Shown here one piece after another: positions 7,883 to 12,176 of a stretch of 12,176 bases of DNA. How positions within the stretch are numbered: the stretch's first letter is position 1; each line of letters starts with the position of its first letter. Made by a program: the position numbers and the translations under genes. The notes beneath the pieces are model-generated. The model was not told where the DNA came from and ran no database searches. It worked only from the letters and a program-made list of their open reading frames with translations. This DNA comes from an uncultured Chloroflexota bacterium (GTDB taxonomy: Bacteria > Chloroflexota > Limnocylindria > Limnocylindrales > Limnocylindraceae), in NCBI GenBank assembly GCA_937864085.1, contig CALMIH010000079.1, positions 1 to 12,176 of the forward strand, written 5' to 3'.

Positions 7883-8737
7883 TCAGTGCGCGCTTGCGCC
7901 CGAAGCAATTTCGATCATCTCTCGCGTAATGTTCGCCTGTCGCACCTTGTTGTATGTCAGCGTCAGTTCGCTGATCAGGTCGCCAGCGCTCTCCGTTGCG
8001 TTCTTCATTGCCACCATGCGGCTCGACTGCTCGCACGCCGTGGTCTCAAGGACCGCCTGGAAGATTCGGGTGGCAACGTAGCGTGGCAGGAGTGCCTCAA
8101 GGACCGTGGCTGGGTCTGGCTCAAAGAGGAACTGATTCCCTGGGATCCCCGCCGTGTCTGCCGTTGGCTGGATTGGGAGGAGCTGGATCCCCTCTGGTCG
8201 CTGCACCAGCGTGGAGACAAACGTTGGGTGAACGAGCGTGACGCTTGCGGCGCGGCCGCCAAGGAAGTCGTCCACGAGGAGTCGGACGAGGGGCGTGACG
8301 TCGGCAAAGGTTGGCTTGTCACCGTAGCCAGGGAAGGCGGCGGCGATCTCGTAGCCACCGCGGGCGAGCGCATCGCGCCCCTTCTTGCCGATGGTGATGA
8401 CGCGGGTGCCTGGCCCTGCACTCTCGAGCTCCTTCATCGCGAAGCGGATCAGGTTGGAGTTGAGCGCGCCGGCAAGACCGCGATCGGTGGTGAAGAGGAC
8501 GATCAACTTAGCGCCACCATCCGCCGGCTTGCTGAGAAGGGCGTGTCCCTCTTCGCCGAGGACGGCGGCGAGGTCGGCGATCACCTCATCAATGGAGTGA
8601 CCGTATGGGCGAGCGGCGATCGTTGACTCCTGCGCACGCTTCAACTTTGAGGCGGCAACGAACTGCATGGCGCGCGTGATCTGGCGGATGTTCTTCACCG
8701 CGCCGATGCGACGTCGAATCTCGCGCTGGCTTGCCAT
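7883..8737 (-). CDS. atpG: ATP synthase F1 gamma subunit
   Basis: Gamma is the rotating shaft of F1. The 284-residue protein has the conserved terminal helices that form the coiled-coil axle: N-terminal REIRRRIGAVKNIRQITRAM with FVAASKLKRAQ after it, and C-terminal SSRMVAMKNATESAGDLISE with YNKVRQANITREMIEI after it. The Rossmann-like middle contains LFTTDRGLAGALNSNLIR (about 85-102). I see no inserted regulatory Cys loop like that of chloroplast gamma. GGGGAG lies nine bases before the ATG, overlapping the region just after the atpA stop. Confidence 0.97.
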   Translation of the reverse strand: MASQREIRRRIGAVKNIRQITRAMQFVAASKLKRAQESTIAARPYGHSIDEVIADLAAVLGEEGHALLSKPADGGAKLIVLFTTDRGLAGALNSNLIRFAMKELESAGPGTRVITIGKKGRDALARGGYEIAAAFPGYGDKPTFADVTPLVRLLVDDFLGGRAASVTLVHPTFVSTLVQRPEGIQLLPIQPTADTAGIPGNQFLFEPDPATVLEALLPRYVATRIFQAVLETTACEQSSRMVAMKNATESAGDLISELTLTYNKVRQANITREMIEIASGASAH

Positions 8738-8756
8738 GCCGACCTACTCCCCGCCG

Positions 8757-10289
8757 TTAGGCGAGGAACCCCTTCCTGAACGCGTCAACGGCGTCATCAA
8801 GACCCTTCGCTGCGGTATCCGTTAGCGCCTGCTCCTTGGCGATTTCCTGGAGGACCTGCGGTCGCTCGCGCTCCAAGAATGCGTAGAAGCCGCTCTCAAA
8901 CTCACTGACGCGCGGCGTAGGGACGTCATCCAACTTCCCCTTTGACGCAACGTACAGGATGGCGACCTGATTCTCTACCGCGACCGGCGCGTACTGTGGC
9001 TGGCGCGTGATGGCCGAGAGCTTCTCGCCGCGCGTCAACTGGTCGCGTGTTGACTTGTCCAGGTCACCGGAGAACTGCGCGAATGCCGCGAGTTCGCGGT
9101 ACTGCGCAAGGTCAAGCTTCAACGGACCTGCGACCTTCTTCATCGCCTTCGTCTGCGCGGCGGAACCGACGCGCGAGACGGAGATACCAACGTTCACCGC
9201 CGGTCGCTGACCTGCGTTGAAGAGGTCGGTCTCAAGGAAGATCTGGCCGTCGGTGATGGAGATGACGTTGGTTGGGATGTACGCCGAAACGTCACCCGCC
9301 TGCGTCTCAATGATTGGCAGCGCGGTGATTGAACCGCCACCCAAATCATCCGAGAGTCGCGCGGCGCGCTCAAGGAGTCGGCTGTGCAGATAGAAGACGT
9401 CGCCTGGGTACGCTTCGCGTCCTGGTGGTCGGCGAAGGAGCAGCGCCATTTCGCGATACGCCACGGCGTGCTTGGAGAGGTCGTCATAGACGCAGAGTGC
9501 GTCGCGCACCTCTTTGCCATCAATGGTGACTCCAACTTCCATGATCTCTTCTGCGATTGCGCAGCCGGCGAATGGTGCAAGGTACTGCAGCGGTGCTGGG
9601 TCTTCAGCGCCAGCGACTACGACTACGGTGTGGCCCATCGCTCCCTGCTTCTCCAACATGGCGACAACGGTGCGCACGGTGGACAGCTTCTGGCCGATCG
9701 CAACGTAGACGCAGATCAGCCCCTTCCCCTTCTGATTGATGATCGTGTCGATCGCAACGGCAGTCTTGCCAGTCTGGCGGTCGCCAATGATCAACTCGCG
9801 CTGACCGCGGCCGATTGGGATGAGTGCGTCAACGGCCTTGATGCCAGTCTGCACCGGCGTGGTGACTGACTTGCGGCTGATCACGCCCGGCGCAATGCGC
9901 TCAACGGGGCGGCTCTTCTTTGCGTTGATTGGGCCCTTGCCATCCAGTGGACGACCGAGCGGATCAACAACGCGGCCGATCAGCTCCGGTCCAACTGGAA
10001 CCTCAACAACGCGGCCGGTGGTCTTGACGGTGTCACCCTCTTTAATGCTCTTCGCATCACCAAGGAGCACGGCGCCGACCGTCTCTTCGCCAAGGTTGAG
10101 CGCCATACCAGCAACGCCGCCAGGGAACTCCAGAAGTTCAGACGAGAGTGCGCCGGAGAGTCCGTAGACCTGCGCAATGCCGTCGCCGACCTCTACTACG
10201 GTGCCGACGGTGCGCGACTCGGCGCTGCCATCGAAGCCCGCGATCTGCGACTTCAGGATGCTAATGATCTCGTCTGACTTGATTGCCAT
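8757..10289 (-). CDS. atpA: ATP synthase F1 alpha subunit
   Basis: Alpha carries the non-catalytic nucleotide sites and supplies the arginine finger to beta. The 510-residue protein has the P-loop GDRQTGKT (169-176), a Walker B-like ALCVYDDLSKHA (264-275), RRPPGREAYPGDVFYLHSRL (286-305) and Arg373 in VSRVGS as the likely arginine finger. Between AEEIM and DALCVYDD there are about eight more residues (around 251-262, including TIDGKEV) than in E. coli or Bacillus alpha as I recall them. GAGGAG lies nine bases before the ATG. It follows atpH by 38 bases. Confidence 0.97.
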   Translation of the reverse strand: MAIKSDEIISILKSQIAGFDGSAESRTVGTVVEVGDGIAQVYGLSGALSSELLEFPGGVAGMALNLGEETVGAVLLGDAKSIKEGDTVKTTGRVVEVPVGPELIGRVVDPLGRPLDGKGPINAKKSRPVERIAPGVISRKSVTTPVQTGIKAVDALIPIGRGQRELIIGDRQTGKTAVAIDTIINQKGKGLICVYVAIGQKLSTVRTVVAMLEKQGAMGHTVVVVAGAEDPAPLQYLAPFAGCAIAEEIMEVGVTIDGKEVRDALCVYDDLSKHAVAYREMALLLRRPPGREAYPGDVFYLHSRLLERAARLSDDLGGGSITALPIIETQAGDVSAYIPTNVISITDGQIFLETDLFNAGQRPAVNVGISVSRVGSAAQTKAMKKVAGPLKLDLAQYRELAAFAQFSGDLDKSTRDQLTRGEKLSAITRQPQYAPVAVENQVAILYVASKGKLDDVPTPRVSEFESGFYAFLERERPQVLQEIAKEQALTDTAAKGLDDAVDAFRKGFLA

Positions 10290-10327
10290 GGTTTTCTGCT
10301 CCTCGCTGCTCTACGCGCTGCGCCGGT

Positions 10328-10873
10328 TCAGCCGGCTGCCGAAAGGATGCGCTCACGCATGCGCGCGAGCCGTCCCTTGACGCTTCCATCAATGAGGAGG
10401 TCGCCCACGCGAAGCGTGACGCCCCCTACAAGGCTTGGGTCAATGTCATATGTGACGCGCACTGCGCCACCAGCGATCTCTTTCGCCTGCGCCTCGATCT
10501 TGCTGCGCTCCTCTGCGCCGATTTCCATTGGCGTGCTGACGCGTGCGTTCGAAATTCCGCCGCGCACGTCCAGCGCCTCGTGCATCGCTTCGGCGATCGC
10601 CGGAAGCGCTGCGAGATGCCTGCGCCCCGCAAGCATCATCATCAGTGTGTGCACCGCTGGGTTCACTGGCGCTCCAGCCGCCGCCGCAAGGGCGCTCACG
10701 CGAGCCGCAACGGGGGATCGTGGGTCGTCCAGGATCAGGCGTGCGCCCGGGGTGGCAACCACCTCCGCCACTCGATCAAGATCTGCCGCGATCGTCTCCG
10801 CCGCAGCCCCTTCGCCCGCAAGGGAGAGGAGGGCCGCCGCGTAGCGTCGTGCTGAACCGAGTGGTCGATCCAT
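10328..10873 (-). CDS. atpH: ATP synthase F1 delta subunit (OSCP)
   Basis: Delta ties the peripheral stalk to the top of F1. The 181-residue protein has the usual order: an N-terminal helical domain starting RPLGSARRYAAALLSLA, and a C-terminal domain with DIDPSLVGGVTLRVGDLLID (about 142-161), the best-conserved stretch of the family, followed by GSVKGRLARMRERIL. Its length is typical. The ATG is two bases past the atpF stop, and only GAAGAA-like purines precede it, so coupling to atpF is likely. Confidence 0.93.
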   Translation of the reverse strand: MDRPLGSARRYAAALLSLAGEGAAAETIAADLDRVAEVVATPGARLILDDPRSPVAARVSALAAAAGAPVNPAVHTLMMMLAGRRHLAALPAIAEAMHEALDVRGGISNARVSTPMEIGAEERSKIEAQAKEIAGGAVRVTYDIDPSLVGGVTLRVGDLLIDGSVKGRLARMRERILSAAG

Positions 10874-10875
10874 GC

Positions 10876-11442
10876 TCAGTTCTTCTTCCCGTGCTGTTCA
10901 TCCAGGAACTCGCCAACGAGCTTGCGCTGTCGGTCGCCATCCATGGAGGCGCCGACCACCTTGGTCGCCGCACTGATCGCAAGGTCTGCAACTTCGCTCC
11001 TGATTGACGCGAGTGCGCTGACGCGCGCCGCCTCAATCTCTGCCGCAGCGTCGCGGCGCATCTTGTCCAGCTCCGCCTTCAGCGTTGCAACCTGCTGATC
11101 GCGAATCTGCGCCGCCGCCTTATCAGCGTTGGCGCGGATCTCATTAGATTCACGTCGCGCCTCTGCGAGTGATGCGTCTGCCGCTACTTCAGCGCGGCTC
11201 TTTGCGAGTGCAGCGTCTGCCGCGTCGCGAAGTCCGCGCTCGATGCGCTCACGTCGCTCGTCCAACATCTTGGTGATGGGACCGAGTGCCGCTGCGCGCA
11301 AGACGATAATGAAGAAGCCGAAGTTTGCAGCAGAGACCAGGATCCAGAAGAGATTGAAGCTGATCCCCGCCTCGGCCGTTGCGCCTTCGGCAGGCACTTC
11401 GGCAGCACGGATGACAGCCCCAATCGCCCAGTGAACCAACAT
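10876..11442 (-). CDS. atpF: ATP synthase Fo b subunit
   Basis: Subunit b forms the peripheral stalk. From the chosen start the protein has 188 residues: a leader of about 27 residues, one membrane segment (about 28-48, ISFNLFWILVSAANFGFFII), then a long charged helix (about 55-155) rich in Ala, Arg, Glu and Lys that should dimerise, and a short C-terminal part that would bind delta. There is one b gene only, so a homodimer is expected rather than b/b'. Two starts are possible: GTG at 11454 and ATG at 11442. The ATG is preferred because AGG lies five bases upstream, but the evidence is thin. The leader is itself mildly hydrophobic (LVHWAIGAVI), which is longer than in E. coli b. Confidence 0.92.
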   Translation of the reverse strand: MLVHWAIGAVIRAAEVPAEGATAEAGISFNLFWILVSAANFGFFIIVLRAAALGPITKMLDERRERIERGLRDAADAALAKSRAEVAADASLAEARRESNEIRANADKAAAQIRDQQVATLKAELDKMRRDAAAEIEAARVSALASIRSEVADLAISAATKVVGASMDGDRQRKLVGEFLDEQHGKKN

Positions 11443-11469
11443 GTCGACCTGCACTACTCGGCTCGCCGA

Positions 11470-11682
11470 CTACTTCAGTACGAGCGTGAGAATGCCGAGC
11501 ACGATCGCAAGAACGCCGAGGCCTTCTGCGAACGCTGCGCCGATGATGAAGACGCCGCGGATTGCTCCGGCAGCTTCTGGGTTACGACCGATTGCACTCG
11601 CCGCTGCGGCGGTAGCAATTCCTACGCCGAGGGCTGGCCCGATCACGCCAAGGGCTGCGATGCCCGCCTGAAGCTGTTCCAT
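11470..11682 (-). CDS. atpE: ATP synthase Fo c subunit (proton-type)
   Basis: Subunit c forms the rotor ring. The 70-residue hairpin has two membrane helices joined by the polar loop GRNPEA (32-37). The ion-carrying carboxylate is Glu53 in GAAFAEGLGV. The positions that hold Gln and Ser/Thr in Na+-binding c subunits are Val20 and Gly54 here, so protons rather than sodium are the likely coupling ion. A near-perfect AGGAGGT lies seven bases before the ATG, the strongest ribosome site of the operon, which suits the need for many c copies per complex. It sits 72 bases after atpB. Confidence 0.96.
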   Translation of the reverse strand: MEQLQAGIAALGVIGPALGVGIATAAAASAIGRNPEAAGAIRGVFIIGAAFAEGLGVLAIVLGILTLVLK

Positions 11683-11689
11683 CTCTGGT

Positions 11690-11696
11690 ACCTCCT
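11690..11696 (-). promoter_or_regulatory. Strong ribosome binding site of atpE
   Basis: AGGAGGT on the minus strand lies seven bases before the atpE ATG. It is the closest match to the anti-Shine-Dalgarno complement in the operon, in line with high c-subunit demand. Confidence 0.75.
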
Positions 11697-11754
11697 ACTT
11701 ACGGCTGCCGATCGAACGATTCCGCTCGGTCAGCCTGCTGCTGCTCAGCTACGG

Positions 11755-12176
11755 CTAGTGTGCCGCAACTTGTGATTCTGCTCCCGCCGTGGAGCTCCCC
11801 CCTGCCGCTGCAGGTTCGTGATGTTCATCGTGCCCCTCTTCGTGGTGCCCCTCCATGGCGAGCATGGTGAAGACCAGGACGAGCACGCTGAAGATAATCC
11901 CCTGCATCAGCCCAACGAAGAGTTCAAGGCCGTAGAGAGCGACAGGGATGAAAGCGATGGTGATGGTCGTCATCACCGTAAGTGCAAGCTCACCGCCATA
12001 GATATTGCCGAAGAGACGCATGGAGAGCGCCACCGGCTTCACAAATTCCAGGAAGAACTCGATCGTCCCAACAAAGAGGCCGATCGGCCCAGTCTTTAGG
12101 TTGAAGAACTTACCGATGTAGGCACGGGCGCCGAGCGCGCGAACCCCCTGATAATGAAAGTAGCCAAACGCGATCA
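11755..12176 (-). CDS. atpB: ATP synthase Fo a subunit, C-terminal part (5' end outside window)
   Basis: The frame is open from the TAG at 11755-11757 to the right edge, giving 139 residues. The conserved fourth-helix segment ALSMRLFGNIYGGELAL contains the essential Arg that faces the c-ring Glu. It is followed by the last membrane helices (TIAFIPVALYGLELFVGLMQ and IIFSVLVLVFTMLA). After the last helix comes a 33-residue tail beginning MEGHHEEGHDEHHEP and ending in a Gly/Ser/Ala-rich stretch. Upstream, FHYQGVRALG and the Pro-Ile-Gly-Leu-Phe segment fit subunit a. Subunit a forms the two half-channels for protons. The N-terminal half, the operon promoter and any atpI lie beyond the window. Confidence 0.95.
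   Translation of the reverse strand, partial: IAFGYFHYQGVRALGARAYIGKFFNLKTGPIGLFVGTIEFFLEFVKPVALSMRLFGNIYGGELALTVMTTITIAFIPVALYGLELFVGLMQGIIFSVLVLVFTMLAMEGHHEEGHDEHHEPAAAGGSSTAGAESQVAAH

Noticed and set aside
11470..11682. Sodium-translocating c-ring
   Set aside because: The Gln and Ser/Thr ligands of Na+-type c subunits are Val20 and Gly54 here; only the Glu remains, which fits protons.

Overview
The window is a compact piece of a bacterial chromosome with two converging gene blocks and no intergenic stretch longer than about 80 bases. The lineage is uncertain. The order F1Fo ATP synthase operon, murA, mbl-like mreB resembles Gram-positive (Terrabacteria) genomes such as Bacillus, but spoIID and spoIIID are absent. 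The base composition (clearly GC-rich by eye), streamlined spacing and a small His-motif lipoprotein would suit Chloroflexota or a deep actinobacterial group. This is inference, not a firm identification.

Left block, plus strand (1-1915): the 3' end of a ComF-type phosphoribosyltransferase gene, a small predicted lipoprotein with a conserved-looking His motif that may be read from a leaderless transcript, and an endonuclease IV (Nfo) with all nine metal ligands plus an unusual Lys/Ala/Arg-rich C-terminal tail.

Right block, minus strand (12176 down to 1848): an F1Fo ATP synthase operon in standard order (atpB partial at the right edge, then atpE, atpF, atpH, atpA, atpG, atpD, atpC). It is followed on the same strand by murA, an mbl/mreB gene, a PHP-domain phosphoesterase and an UPF0104/LPG-synthase-type membrane protein. 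The downstream genes are joined by 4-base ATGA overlaps (murA/mreB, PHP/membrane protein) or a 3-base gap (mreB/PHP). I see no terminator anywhere in the block, so energy conversion and cell-envelope genes may share one transcript. Its last gene runs 68 bases into the convergent nfo gene.

Most of the window is conserved housekeeping, and I do not see a new multi-gene system. The points that stand out are residue-level: MurA has Asp in place of the catalytic, fosfomycin-target Cys; the MreB/Mbl homologue has Asn for the Asp of its phosphate-2 loop; Nfo has a histone-H1-like tail; and the ATP synthase alpha subunit has a short insertion before Walker B. Three starts were moved from the longest open frame: murA to 5937 and atpD to 7860 on strong Shine-Dalgarno evidence, and atpF to 11442 less certainly.
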